This document shows positions 45,127 through 53,333 of a DNA stretch of 57,658 nt, piece by piece. Each line of letters starts with the position of its first letter. Position 1 is the stretch's first letter. The notes under the pieces are model-generated. The model did not search any database. It had not been told where the DNA came from and saw only the letters and a list, made by a program, of their open reading frames with translations. The stretch is from Leptospirales bacterium (GTDB taxonomy: Bacteria; Spirochaetota; Leptospiria; Leptospirales; Leptospiraceae): positions 1 to 57,658 of the forward strand of contig JAAFIR010000035.1 in the NCBI GenBank assembly GCA_013297885.1. Reading direction: 5' to 3'. Made by a program: the position numbers and the translations under genes.

Positions 45127-45797
45127 TCTCTCTGACTCTTAAATTGATTATTAAATGGTAATTCCAATCTAGCAGAAGTGTAAGTTTCAGTCACAGATAT
45201 TCTAAAAAAATTTGGATCTATATTTTCACTTTTTAACATAATCACAATTAATGCAAGACCTAGTCCAGCACCTTCAGTATTATCAGCACATTCCATATAG
45301 TATTTTGCTAAGTCGTCATATTTCATTGCCATAGCAAGTTTTTCACGAATAGATTTTTCTTCTTCTGGTGCAATTAAAGAACTATTTCTAATTTCAATCT
45401 TAATTCCGTTTTTATCTATATCAAAAATAATTAAACAGTAATAATCTTTTTGTTTGCATAAAGGTCCAAATTTATCACCCATCGACTCAGAAAAAATTTT
45501 TTTAAATTCTTTAATACCTTTTTTATAATCTTCTGGATTAGTTATGTTATAATTATTTTCTTCAAAAAAAATTCTTTTTTGATTTGCTTTACAAGCATTA
45601 ATAATTAGTTCTTTAAGAACTGTAAAAAGAATTGGAACAAAATTTAGTTTGTTAAAATTTTCTAAAATATCATTTAAAGATTCTAAAAGTAAAATTTCTA
45701 AATCTTTAGAAATTTTATAGATTTTAATTTCTACATGTGAGTCTGTATTTGTATAACTCTCAATTTGTTGAAATTCAGTTGGTTTCTCCAAAGACAT
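45123..45797 (-). CDS. Histidine-kinase-like ATPase, stand-alone
   Basis: A 224-aa soluble protein with a GHKL ATP-binding fold: N-box LKELIINACKANQKRIFF around residues 62-79, an insertion of about 60 residues, the IEIRNSS strand, and the G2 box TEGAGLGLALIVIMLKSE near residue 170. There is no dimerisation/phosphorylation domain or sensor. Such proteins can act as anti-sigma/serine kinases or regulate cyclases. The first gene of the minus-strand group that runs through GT2, TrmJ-like and SanA-like genes. Its partner is unknown; the STAS protein at 16451-16819 is a conceivable one. Confidence 0.8.
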   Translation of the reverse strand: MSLEKPTEFQQIESYTNTDSHVEIKIYKISKDLEILLLESLNDILENFNKLNFVPILFTVLKELIINACKANQKRIFFEENNYNITNPEDYKKGIKEFKKIFSESMGDKFGPLCKQKDYYCLIIFDIDKNGIKIEIRNSSLIAPEEEKSIREKLAMAMKYDDLAKYYMECADNTEGAGLGLALIVIMLKSENIDPNFFRISVTETYTSARLELPFNNQFKSQRD

Positions 45798-45912
45798 ACC
45801 CTTAGTCTAATTACAATTAATCTTTGTCAAACTGAAATTTTTATGCTAATTTTCTAGTAAATGACATAAGTTTGAATCAATTCCCTAATGAATTTTAAAT
45901 TTTAGATTTTGG

Positions 45913-46089
45913 TTTGGGCGAATTTTTTTACCTAACCCCCGTTAGCCTATCAGGGAAGAGGCTTAAGAGAAACTTTATTTAATACAATAGAACTGGGTTA
46001 GGTAAAAAAAACACGCTTTACGCTACTTCTTCTAATAACGTGAGACTGAAGACTCACGTTATTAGAAGAAAAGCTTCAATCGTTTTCGC
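45913..46089 (-). repeat. Structured intergenic repeat R6 with M-type element inside arm B
   Basis: Read on the minus strand: 5' module GCGAAAACGATTGAAGC, arm A TTCTTCTAATAACGTGAG + TCT paired with AGTCTCACGTTATTAGAAGAA, middle GAAGTAGCGTAAAGCGTG, arm B TTTTTTTTACCTAACCC/GGGTTAGGTAAAAAAA, end TTCGCCCAAA. The closing helix is GCGAA/TTCGC. About 75 bases within arm B have M-like ends ACCTAACCC/GGGTTAGGT, suggesting an insertion that preserved pairing. Confidence 0.88.
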
Positions 46090-46589
46090 AGCGACATGGT
46101 CGCATTGGAATAATGATTAGTTTAGAAATAAATTTTTTTTGACAAGGATTTTTTTTAAGTGAAAAATTTGATTTGCACACTAGACTTTATCATTGTTGAA
46201 CTTTTTTGTTTCGAGAAATCTTTCTGTCTTGAAAAACTTTTTTTGCCAAATGAATAGTTATGCAAAATTTTTTTGTGTAGTGAAACTTCCTGAAATTGCA
46301 AAAAAGCGAACTTAACAGGAACTCCTTTAGTTTAAGTAGTATAGTTTTTCAAAAAAATTTCTAAAAAAAAATTTTCTCTTAAAAAGTTTGGTTACTAGAG
46401 TTCATTTTTAATTAAAAAAAGTCTAAATCTTATCAAAATAAATTTTGCTAATTGCAATAAATTTATTGACAAGTTTATTCAATTTATGAAAATTTAACAA
46501 AAGCTTATATCATTTTATCTTCATTTTTTAACATAAAGCTTAATTGGTATCAATTCATTTTTACTATGCAAAAGCTTTAGGAGTTAATT
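46090..46589. other. 500-bp A+T-rich upstream region of the large lipoprotein gene
   Basis: No reading frame with coding character. Poly-T and poly-A runs are frequent. TTGACA occurs twice (46139 and 46468 regions), but a convincing -10 at proper spacing was not found. The ribosome-binding site AGGAG lies at 46579-46583, 6 bases before the start codon of the next gene. Confidence 0.4.
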
Positions 46590-49031
46590 ATGATAAAAAA
46601 AAATTCATTTATTTTTTTATTTTCACTTATTACAATTTCAAATTGTAAACAATTTACCACCCAGCCCGATGATTCCCAATCTCTTCTTCCATCAGCACTA
46701 CTTTTTTGGAGAAATTCAAACCTAATTTCTATTTCAGGACAAGCAGTTAAAGGTGTTATCAGAAACGGAATTGTTCAAGTTACACCGATCAACAACCAAG
46801 GTGTTTGTGATAAAGGAAATATTTTAGCAACTGAAAACACAAATGCACTAGGTGTTTACAATCTCAGATATACCAAAACAGGTAAATCAGTTTGTGTAAT
46901 TGTTTCCGGAAATTCATCTGGCACAAGCACCATGTATGATGAAAAAACTTTATCTGAAATTTCAGTTCCATCTAATTTTGAAATAACAAACATTATTTCA
47001 GAATCTACTATCAAAAACCAAGATAAGAAAAATACAATTGTCTCTTTATTTTCAAGAATGGTTTCTTCACGTTTGCAAAGTTTACAAAAAGCAAATCCGA
47101 ACCAAGATTTGAATACTTCATTAAGAAAAGCAGGTAAAGAAATAACCATTCGGTTTGGATTAAATACTGGAATTGGTGGAGCTTTAGGAAGAACAAATTT
47201 AACAGAATTAAAAAACTTAAATGATGGAGCTTTTCCTGAATACAATGATATTGCTTTTGATTTGAACAATCCATCCAGTCCACTTGCCAGCAAATTTATA
47301 GCTATCAGTGGCGGGTTTTCTCATTTAGCAAATCGATTTAAAACTGGAAACAGAACAAGAACTGAAGATATTGAAACTGTTATCAATGCGTTTGCATCTG
47401 ATTTTGAAGATGGAGCATTTGATGGTCAAACTGTAAATGGTGATTCTATCACACTTGGAACAGGAACAAATAGAATTACATTCCCAAGCGATCCACTAAC
47501 TAGAATTTTATATCCTGCAATCCAAGCTTATTTTGCAGAAGGTGGAACTTTGTCAGTTGGTGCTCCATTACCTTCAGGCACAAGACCACCAACTTTAACA
47601 ACTGCTCAACTGGGAACAGTTCAATTTGTTGACAGTGCAACAATAGTTGTTCAACCCCTTCCAGGATCACCAGCTCCTCAAGCACCACCATCTGTTCCCC
47701 CAACTTTATCTTATACTGGAAGTCCATATACTTTTGCAACTGGCTATGCAATTACTCCAATTACTCCCGTAACCTCAGGAGTGATTTCTAATTGTACTTC
47801 AAGTCCAAGTTTACCGTCAGGGCTTGTTATTAATCCAACTACTTGTGTGATTAGTGGAAATCCAAGTGTATTTTCAGGGGCAACTAATTACACAATCACA
47901 GCTTCTAATTCAGTCGGAAATGCAACTGCTACTATAAACATTACACTTTCATTAACACAACCTGCAACAACTGCAACCAGAGTTTATGGTCAAAATAATA
48001 ATTTTGGTACAACTGCATCAGGCATCACTGCAACATCTTTTTATACCCCAACTGCTGTGGCAGTTGACTCGTCCGGAGTGTATGTTGCAGAATCGACAAA
48101 TCACAGAGTGCTGTTTTTTGCTACAGGAAGCACCACTGCCACAAGGGTTTATGGACAGGGTGGAAGTTTTGTAACAGCGACACAAAACAATGGTGGTGTT
48201 AGTGCAAATAGTTTAAATGGCCCCGAAGGAGTTGCCGTTGACTCAACGGGTGTATATATTTCTGATACACTTAATTCTAGAGTTTTATTTTATCCTGGTA
48301 CTTCCACTACTGCAACTCGTGTTTATGGTCAAGGAGGTAGTTTCGGTACGCCAACATCAAATAATGGAGGCGTTTCTGCAAATAGCTTAAATGTACCTAG
48401 AGGAATTTTTGCAGATGGCACTGGTCTTTATGTCGCAGATGATATTAATTACAGAGTTTTATATTATGCTGGAACTTCAACAACTGCTTCTCGTGTTTAT
48501 GGGCAATTTAATAACTTCACTTGTAATTTGGCGAACAATAATGGTGTATGTGTGGCAGGCACAACTTCTGCTAACAATCTATCAAACGTTACGGGAGTAT
48601 TTGCAGATACTTCTGGTGTTTATATAGTTGATATTGGGAGTCAACGTGCACTTTTTTTCCCAGGTACTTCTACAACTGCTACAAGGGCATATGGTCAAAG
48701 CAACAACTTTACAACCGTTGCTACAGGGACTACTGCAAGTCAAGTATATGGTCCTAGAAATATTGTAGCTGATGCAAATGGTGTTTATCTTTCTGAAACC
48801 GTGAATCGCAGAGTTTTATTTTTTCCTGGCACATCTACTACAGCATCCATTGTTTATGGGCAACCCACTGGCAATTTCGCCTGTAACGTTTCCTATCACA
48901 ATGGAACTTGCGCAGTAGGTTCAGCAGCAGCGAATAACATGACTACACCTAATGGCTTGACAATTGATGCAACAGGGCTTTATGTGTCAGATAATTTAGC
49001 AAATAGGGTGCTTTTTTTTCCTAGACCTTAA
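46590..49031 (+). CDS. Large surface lipoprotein with Ig-like and NHL-type repeats
   Basis: 813 aa. Signal peptide MIKKNSFIFLFSLITISNC with lipobox TISNC. Residues about 50-330 form a domain of unknown family with a beta-rich start (SISGQAVKGVIRNGIVQVTP) and helices. A He_PIG-type Ig domain follows (LSYTGSPYTFATGYAITPIT to SNSVGNATATIN). From residue about 460 there are six tandem NHL blades with ATRVYGQ, GVYVAES.NHRVLFF and PGTSTTATR wording, repeated nearly identically in DNA as well. Architecture parallels the gene at 34950. Probably surface-exposed; ligand unknown. Strong ribosome-binding site. Confidence 0.88.
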   Translation: MIKKNSFIFLFSLITISNCKQFTTQPDDSQSLLPSALLFWRNSNLISISGQAVKGVIRNGIVQVTPINNQGVCDKGNILATENTNALGVYNLRYTKTGKSVCVIVSGNSSGTSTMYDEKTLSEISVPSNFEITNIISESTIKNQDKKNTIVSLFSRMVSSRLQSLQKANPNQDLNTSLRKAGKEITIRFGLNTGIGGALGRTNLTELKNLNDGAFPEYNDIAFDLNNPSSPLASKFIAISGGFSHLANRFKTGNRTRTEDIETVINAFASDFEDGAFDGQTVNGDSITLGTGTNRITFPSDPLTRILYPAIQAYFAEGGTLSVGAPLPSGTRPPTLTTAQLGTVQFVDSATIVVQPLPGSPAPQAPPSVPPTLSYTGSPYTFATGYAITPITPVTSGVISNCTSSPSLPSGLVINPTTCVISGNPSVFSGATNYTITASNSVGNATATINITLSLTQPATTATRVYGQNNNFGTTASGITATSFYTPTAVAVDSSGVYVAESTNHRVLFFATGSTTATRVYGQGGSFVTATQNNGGVSANSLNGPEGVAVDSTGVYISDTLNSRVLFYPGTSTTATRVYGQGGSFGTPTSNNGGVSANSLNVPRGIFADGTGLYVADDINYRVLYYAGTSTTASRVYGQFNNFTCNLANNNGVCVAGTTSANNLSNVTGVFADTSGVYIVDIGSQRALFFPGTSTTATRAYGQSNNFTTVATGTTASQVYGPRNIVADANGVYLSETVNRRVLFFPGTSTTASIVYGQPTGNFACNVSYHNGTCAVGSAAANNMTTPNGLTIDATGLYVSDNLANRVLFFPRP

Positions 49032-49110
49032 TCTCACCCCAATTTGATTTGTGTTGAAGCGTTTGTTGGTAAAGTCCCCTCTCCATTGCTTAAGCAACAG
49101 AGAGGGTAGA
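49030..49110 (+). repeat. Partial M-type element M2 directly after the lipoprotein gene
   Basis: AATCTCACCCCAATTTGAT and the following 60 bases match the left half of M1 (2640-2730) with substitutions. The hairpin CCCTCTC/GAGAGGG (49077-49106) enclosing TTGCTTAAGCAA is strong and may also stop transcription of the lipoprotein gene, although only a short T-run is near. The right half of the element is absent. Confidence 0.6.
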
Positions 49111-49267
49111 GTTTGTATTTTCGAGTTTTAGTTTTGTTTGGAACATAGAGGAATATTAAAAGGCAAATTTATTTTTATAAAAGCTTTAAAAGAGAAGTTG
49201 ACTATTCAAAATAATTTTATTATACTATTTTCAAAACAAGAAAGGCATAATTAAAATAGTAAATTCT

Positions 49268-49570
49268 ATGAAAAAAATTGATAAAAAATTAATTTTTGAA
49301 ATTCTAAAAAATCATGAGAATAAAATAAATTTTTTTGGGGTAAAAAAAATTGGACTTTTTGGTTCTTTTGCATATGGGATAGAAAATGAAAATTCGGATA
49401 TTGATTTTTTAGTTGAATTTTATGAAAATCAAGTAACATTTGATAATTATTTTGATCTAAAGTTTTTTTTAGAAAATATTTTTCAAAGAAAAATTGATCT
49501 GGTCACTTCAAAAAGTATAAAAATTCCACTTAGAGAATCTATATTAAAATCAGTAATCTATGTCTCGTGA
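49268..49570 (+). CDS. mntA: MNT-domain nucleotidyltransferase, MntA antitoxin type
   Basis: A 100-aa minimal nucleotidyltransferase with GLFGSFAYGIENENSDIDFL, the GSFARG-x9-DxD signature, at about residues 26-45, and a third acidic residue in KIDLVTSKSI. In MntA-HepT systems this enzyme AMPylates and silences the HEPN toxin. It overlaps the hepT start by 11 bases, the standard arrangement. Its partner is interrupted by a stop codon. Confidence 0.92.
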   Translation: MKKIDKKLIFEILKNHENKINFFGVKKIGLFGSFAYGIENENSDIDFLVEFYENQVTFDNYFDLKFFLENIFQRKIDLVTSKSIKIPLRESILKSVIYVS

Positions 49571-49904
49571 AATTAAAATTTTTATTTTAGATATTCTTTC
49601 CTCAATTAATGAAATTGAAATTTTTACTTTGGATATTAAAAATCTTGAAGCTTATTCAAATGATTACAAAACAAAAAGAGCAGTTGAAAGAAATTTAGAG
49701 ATTATTGGTGAAGCAGTAAAAAATATTCCTGATAATTTTAAAAATGAATATTTAGAAGTTGAATGGAAAAAAATTTCAGGACTGAGGGATATGTTAGCAC
49801 ATGCATATTTTAACATTGAAGATGAAATTGTTTAGAATGCTGTTAAGTTAAAAATTCCAGAACTAAAAATAGTTTGTGAAAAAATTTTATCAACATTACG
49901 TTAA
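49560..49904 (+). pseudogene. hepT: HepT-type HEPN toxin gene interrupted by a TAG codon
   Basis: Frame 49560-49835 encodes a 91-aa HEPN/DUF86 protein with the RNase motif RDMLAH (RxxxxH) near residue 75. It stops at TAG 49833-49835, exactly where family members have Trp (usual pattern HxYFxID..IVWN). The same frame continues without break for 22 codons, reading NAVKLKIPELKIVCEKIL up to TAA at 49904, which is the normal C-terminus. So a TGG-to-TAG change truncates the last helix. The catalytic motif survives; the truncated protein may be inactive, or the change may be a sequencing error. Confidence 0.88.
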
Positions 49905-50082
49905 GAATTTAAGATTTAAACGAACTAACCAAAAAAATTACTTGACAGAAACCTATTAAGGGGGGGGGAATACTCTAGTGATTTTAATGAAGAATGAAGA
50001 ATGAACACTTCGACTTCGCTCATTGCAAGAAATGAAAAATTTTAGTTTTAAAGAATTTAGTAAAGATAGATAGGTAATGTAA

Positions 50083-50850
50083 ATGAAAAAAGTAGGTTTA
50101 ATAATTGGAATGTTTTTTTTGATAAATTGTGGAGACACAAAAATTCTAAAGCCATTTAGGATTCAGTATGCTAAATTTGATAGCATGGGAAATTTGCCAA
50201 CCATTCTTGCTACATCTAACCTAGTTTGTGAAACACTCATTTGAAAAAGATTTTACAATGTGCTTTTTTATTTGCCATTAAATAAATATTCTCCAGAGGA
50301 ATTAGAAAAAATTCATTCTTCTAACTCCATTAAATTCAGAACAGTTTTTAGACCCCTAGATTTATTTTTAACATTTATCGGATTTTTAACATCAGTGACT
50401 GTGAATACTGTGGAAATTGATTCTTGTGCAAAACCAGTCACATCCAAAACTGTAAATACAAAACTCGCTGAAGAATATATCGAAGCTCCAATGCTTTCAG
50501 GATATTCCAATTATCGAAAAGATATTTCTACAAATGGTGCAAAACAATTTTATATTTCTTTTTTACCAAAACAAAATAAATATTTAGAAACAGAAGAAAA
50601 CAAGTTTGAAAATTTTGTAAATATTTATAAAACAAAATATTCCAGTTTTAAAATATTTTTATTATCTCATTCAGACGACCAAGATTTTAAAATTTCTTCT
50701 GAAAGATTAAAAATAGTAAAAGATAATTTAGTAAAAAAAGGTATCAGCAAAGATTTAATTTTTTCTGCAATAGACGTTGGAACCATCACAAGCGAAATAG
50801 ATAAAAAAAATAAAGTGACAAATAGAGTAGATATACTCGTATTAGATTAG
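50083..50850 (+). pseudogene. OmpA-domain-like lipoprotein split by an in-frame TGA
   Basis: The first segment (50083-50244, 53 aa) has a lipoprotein signal (MKKVGLIIGMFFLINC). After TGA at 50242-50244 the same frame continues KRFYNVLFYLPLNKYSPEEL and runs to 50850. The second part carries a hydrophobic stretch near FRPLDLFLTFIGFLTS and an OmpA/MotB-like C-terminal domain (FKIFLLSHSDDQDF, SSERLKIVKDNLVKKGI, NRVDILVLD). Without the stop it is one 255-aa lipoprotein. TGA for TGG (Trp) is the simplest explanation. Alternatively, two separate proteins are made, the second from GTG at 50260 without a clear ribosome-binding site. Confidence 0.65.
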
Positions 50851-50859
50851 GAGAAAAAT

Positions 50860-52227
50860 ATATTAAGAAAAATTAGTTTTTTGTTTATAGGATTATTCAT
50901 TTTTGAGTCTTGTGGATTTGTGATGCTTAGCCAAAATAACGAAAAGAAAAAATCTTTGTTTCCGTTCCCTTTAGGGTTAATAGGATTGAGACAGACTAGT
51001 GAAGGTGGATCAACTCCAACTGGAACAGCAACAGGAAATATTTCTGGAACAGGAACAGGCTCTGGAGTTGCGACTGACACTGGGACGGGAACAGTGACTC
51101 CTCCTGGTGCACCAAGTGGGCTAAATTATACAAACAGTCCTTTTGCATTTTTGCAAGGCTCAGCTATAACTACAGTAACACCAACAATTAATGGAGCACT
51201 TACTAGCTGTAGTTCAATTCCAGCATTACCAACAGGTTTAACCTTAAACAGTACTACTTGTGCAATTAGTGGAACACCCACAACTTGGCAAGCATCTTCA
51301 AGTTATACAATCACTGCCACAAACTCAAGCGGAAACACATCAGCAAACATAAATATCCAAGTAATATCAAATGGTTCTAGCTGGACAGCAAGAACAATGC
51401 CAAGCTCACAAGTGTGGACCTCCGTGACATTTGGAAATGGTCTTTATGTGACAGTTTCAAGAAATAGCAATGTAGCAGCCTCATCTCTTGATGGAATTAA
51501 TTGGACTGCGAGAACATTACCTAGTTCACAAGGGTGGATTTCGGTGACATATGGAAATGGTCTCTATGTGGCAATCGCACAAGGTAGCAGTGTAGCAGCT
51601 TCATCACTCGATGGAATCACATGGACTTCTATAACACTACCAAGTTCTCAGCAATGGTCTTGTGTAACATTTGGAAATGGCATTTTTGTAGCTGTTTCAA
51701 CTGGTAGTAATGTTGCGGCTTCAACTACTGATGGAATGACTTGGACTTCAAGAACTCTATCTAGTTCAACTAATTGGAATTCCGTAACATTTGGAAATGG
51801 AGTTTTTGTAGCTGTTTCTCAGGTTGGTAATGTAGCAGCCTCATCTCTTGATGGAATTACTTGGACGGCAAGAACCCTTCCTAGTTCACAACAATGGCAG
51901 TCGGTGACTTATGGAAATGGTCTCTTTGTGACAATTGCACTAGGTAGTAATTTTGCTGCTACATCACTAGATGGAATCACATGGACTTCTAGGAGCCTCG
52001 CAAATTTTGGTTCTTGGTATTCAATAATACATGGAAATGGGGTTTTTATTGCAATAAGTACTCAGGGTACATTAGGCAATAGTTCAATAGATGGAATCAA
52101 CTGGATAGAAAGAACTTTACCAAGTAATACACTTTGGTCATCCATTGCATATGGAAACGGAATTTTTGTAGTAGTTGCAGGTACAAATCCAATGATGCCA
52201 ACCAATATATCCGCAAGTTCCCCTTAA
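50860..52227 (+). CDS. Lipoprotein with Ig-like domain and W-x-S-V-x-x-G-N-G repeats; apparent ATA start
   Basis: The best-placed start is ATA at 50860, 6 bases after AGGAG; reading from there gives ILRKISFLFIGLFIFESC, a proper lipoprotein signal with Cys18. The first usual start, TTG 50881, would remove the positive charges. A Gly/Thr-rich linker (residues 60-85) leads to a He_PIG-type domain (SGLNYTNSPFAFLQGSAITT). Then come eight tandem repeats of about 40 aa with WTSVTFGNGLYVTVS and SSLDGINWTARTLPSS wording, like a YCF48/sialidase-type propeller. Probably surface-exposed. Either initiation from ATA is weak or the start has been mutated. Confidence 0.75.
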   Translation: MLRKISFLFIGLFIFESCGFVMLSQNNEKKKSLFPFPLGLIGLRQTSEGGSTPTGTATGNISGTGTGSGVATDTGTGTVTPPGAPSGLNYTNSPFAFLQGSAITTVTPTINGALTSCSSIPALPTGLTLNSTTCAISGTPTTWQASSSYTITATNSSGNTSANINIQVISNGSSWTARTMPSSQVWTSVTFGNGLYVTVSRNSNVAASSLDGINWTARTLPSSQGWISVTYGNGLYVAIAQGSSVAASSLDGITWTSITLPSSQQWSCVTFGNGIFVAVSTGSNVAASTTDGMTWTSRTLSSSTNWNSVTFGNGVFVAVSQVGNVAASSLDGITWTARTLPSSQQWQSVTYGNGLFVTIALGSNFAATSLDGITWTSRSLANFGSWYSIIHGNGVFIAISTQGTLGNSSIDGINWIERTLPSNTLWSSIAYGNGIFVVVAGTNPMMPTNISASSP

Positions 52228-52281
52228 AATTTATTTTAACTTTTTGATATTTGACTTACTTTGTGTTTCGAGACTGTAATG

Positions 52282-52330
52282 ACCTAACCACCTAACCCAA
52301 TTTTATTTGTATTGTTGTGTTTGTTAGTAG
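52282..52330 (+). repeat. M-type element fragment M3
   Basis: ACCTAACCCAATTTTATTTG and the following bases match the left part of M2 (CTCACCCCAATTTGATTTG, then GTTTGTTGGTA against GTTTGTTAGTA). It directly precedes the direct repeat at 52334. Confidence 0.45.
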
Positions 52331-52333
52331 AGA

Positions 52334-52369
52334 GAGATTGAGTAAAAATGGAATTGACAAAACTCCATT
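52334..52369 (+). repeat. 36-bp direct repeat, left copy
   Basis: GAGATTGAGTAAAAATGGAA then TTGACAAAACTCCATT. It differs at one base from the copy at 54318-54353. AAATGGA and TCCATTT inside and at its edge form a hairpin. It brackets, with the right copy, 1984 bp holding two toxin-antitoxin modules. Confidence 0.88.
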
Positions 52370-52573
52370 TCAAACGAAATATATGTTTCAAGTATCACAG
52401 AAATAGAAATTGTTTCAACTTTCAAAAGACTATTTATAGAAAATAAAATTTCTAATTCTCAATTTATTGTATTTGATGAAAAATTATATAACTCTGCTTT
52501 AAAAGAATCTGATAATGTTTTTAAACCTTATGTAAATAATTTTTTTCATCTTTCATTTTGCATTCAAAATTAG
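52358..52573 (+). pseudogene. VapC (PIN toxin) C-terminal fragment
   Basis: An open frame with no start codon reads NEIYVSSITEIEIVSTFKRL, then SQFIVFDEKLYNSALKESDN up to TAG at 52571. The pattern SSIT-x-EIVS-x-x-x-R is the second conserved block of VapC-type PIN proteins; the LDTS-containing N-terminus is missing and is replaced by the direct repeat. The fragment is about 71 codons. Confidence 0.65.
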
Positions 52574-52591
52574 TCTTGACATGGTCTTCTC

Positions 52592-52861
52592 ATGACTAGA
52601 ATAGAAATCATGGACTCTATTTCAATTTCAAATTTAAAAACTCATTTAAGTGCTACTTTAAAAAAAGTAATAAATGGAATTCATTTTACTATTATGGACA
52701 GAGAAAATCCTGTTGCAACTCTAATTCCATATTTGGATAAAGAAGTATTAATCATTCATAAACCAATTAAAATTTCTAAAATCAAAAATTCTTTTAAAAG
52801 CAAAATCAACTTTGATCCTGTTGATTATTTATTAGAAGATAGAAATGGAAATAGATTTTGA
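52592..52861 (+). CDS. Phd/YefM-type antitoxin
   Basis: An 89-aa antitoxin: ISISNLKTHLSATLKKVINGIHFTIMDRENPVATLIPY follows the Phd fold (residues 9-47), which dimerises and binds the operator; the C-terminal half is the toxin-binding tail. The start at 52592 or the Met at 52610 are both possible. It overlaps the VapC gene by 4 bases (TTGA). Confidence 0.88.
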   Translation: MTRIEIMDSISISNLKTHLSATLKKVINGIHFTIMDRENPVATLIPYLDKEVLIIHKPIKISKIKNSFKSKINFDPVDYLLEDRNGNRF

Positions 52862-53280
52862 ACGTTTATTTAGATACTTCTGTTTTTTTAAGATGGTTAT
52901 TGAATAATCAAAAAATCTATTCTGGATTTCAAAAATGGAAATCTTGTTATACCTCGGAACTTTTTTATATTGAAGTTTCTCGTGTTTTGAATCGTCTTCG
53001 TCTAGAAAAAGTAATAAATGATAAAGATTATACAAATCTAATTAAAACATTTTCAGAATTTTATAAAACAATTTATGTCGTTGAAATGAATAAAACTATT
53101 AAAGAAAAATCTGCTGAATTTTTTCCAACAATTATTGGAACATTAGATGCAATCCATTTAAGCACAGCAATTACTCTTAGAAGTGAAAATCCAAAATTAG
53201 AATTAGTTTTTTTAACCCATGATAAACAACTTTCAAATTCAGCAGAAGCTCTGGGGTTTAGGGTTAATTTTGAATTGTGA
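52858..53280 (+). CDS. vapC: VapC-type PIN-domain ribonuclease toxin
   Basis: A 140-aa PIN toxin with all four acidic positions: VYLDTSVFLRWLL (Asp5), SELFYIEVSRVLNRL (Glu), GTLDAIHLSTAI (Asp) and FLTHDKQLSNSAEALG (Asp). Complete and probably active. TTG start overlapping the antitoxin stop. In VapBC systems the toxin cleaves tRNA or rRNA when the antitoxin is degraded. Confidence 0.92.
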   Translation: MNVYLDTSVFLRWLLNNQKIYSGFQKWKSCYTSELFYIEVSRVLNRLRLEKVINDKDYTNLIKTFSEFYKTIYVVEMNKTIKEKSAEFFPTIIGTLDAIHLSTAITLRSENPKLELVFLTHDKQLSNSAEALGFRVNFEL

Positions 53281-53333
53281 ATTAGGAATGTTGAATTATG
53301 AATTTAATTTTCGGAATAAATTTTAATTGCTTC

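Noticed and set aside
49268-49904. Alternative genetic code with TAG or TGA read as Trp
   Set aside because: Many well-supported genes in the window end in TAG or TGA with overlapping starts (for example the ATGA junctions), so both act as stops here.
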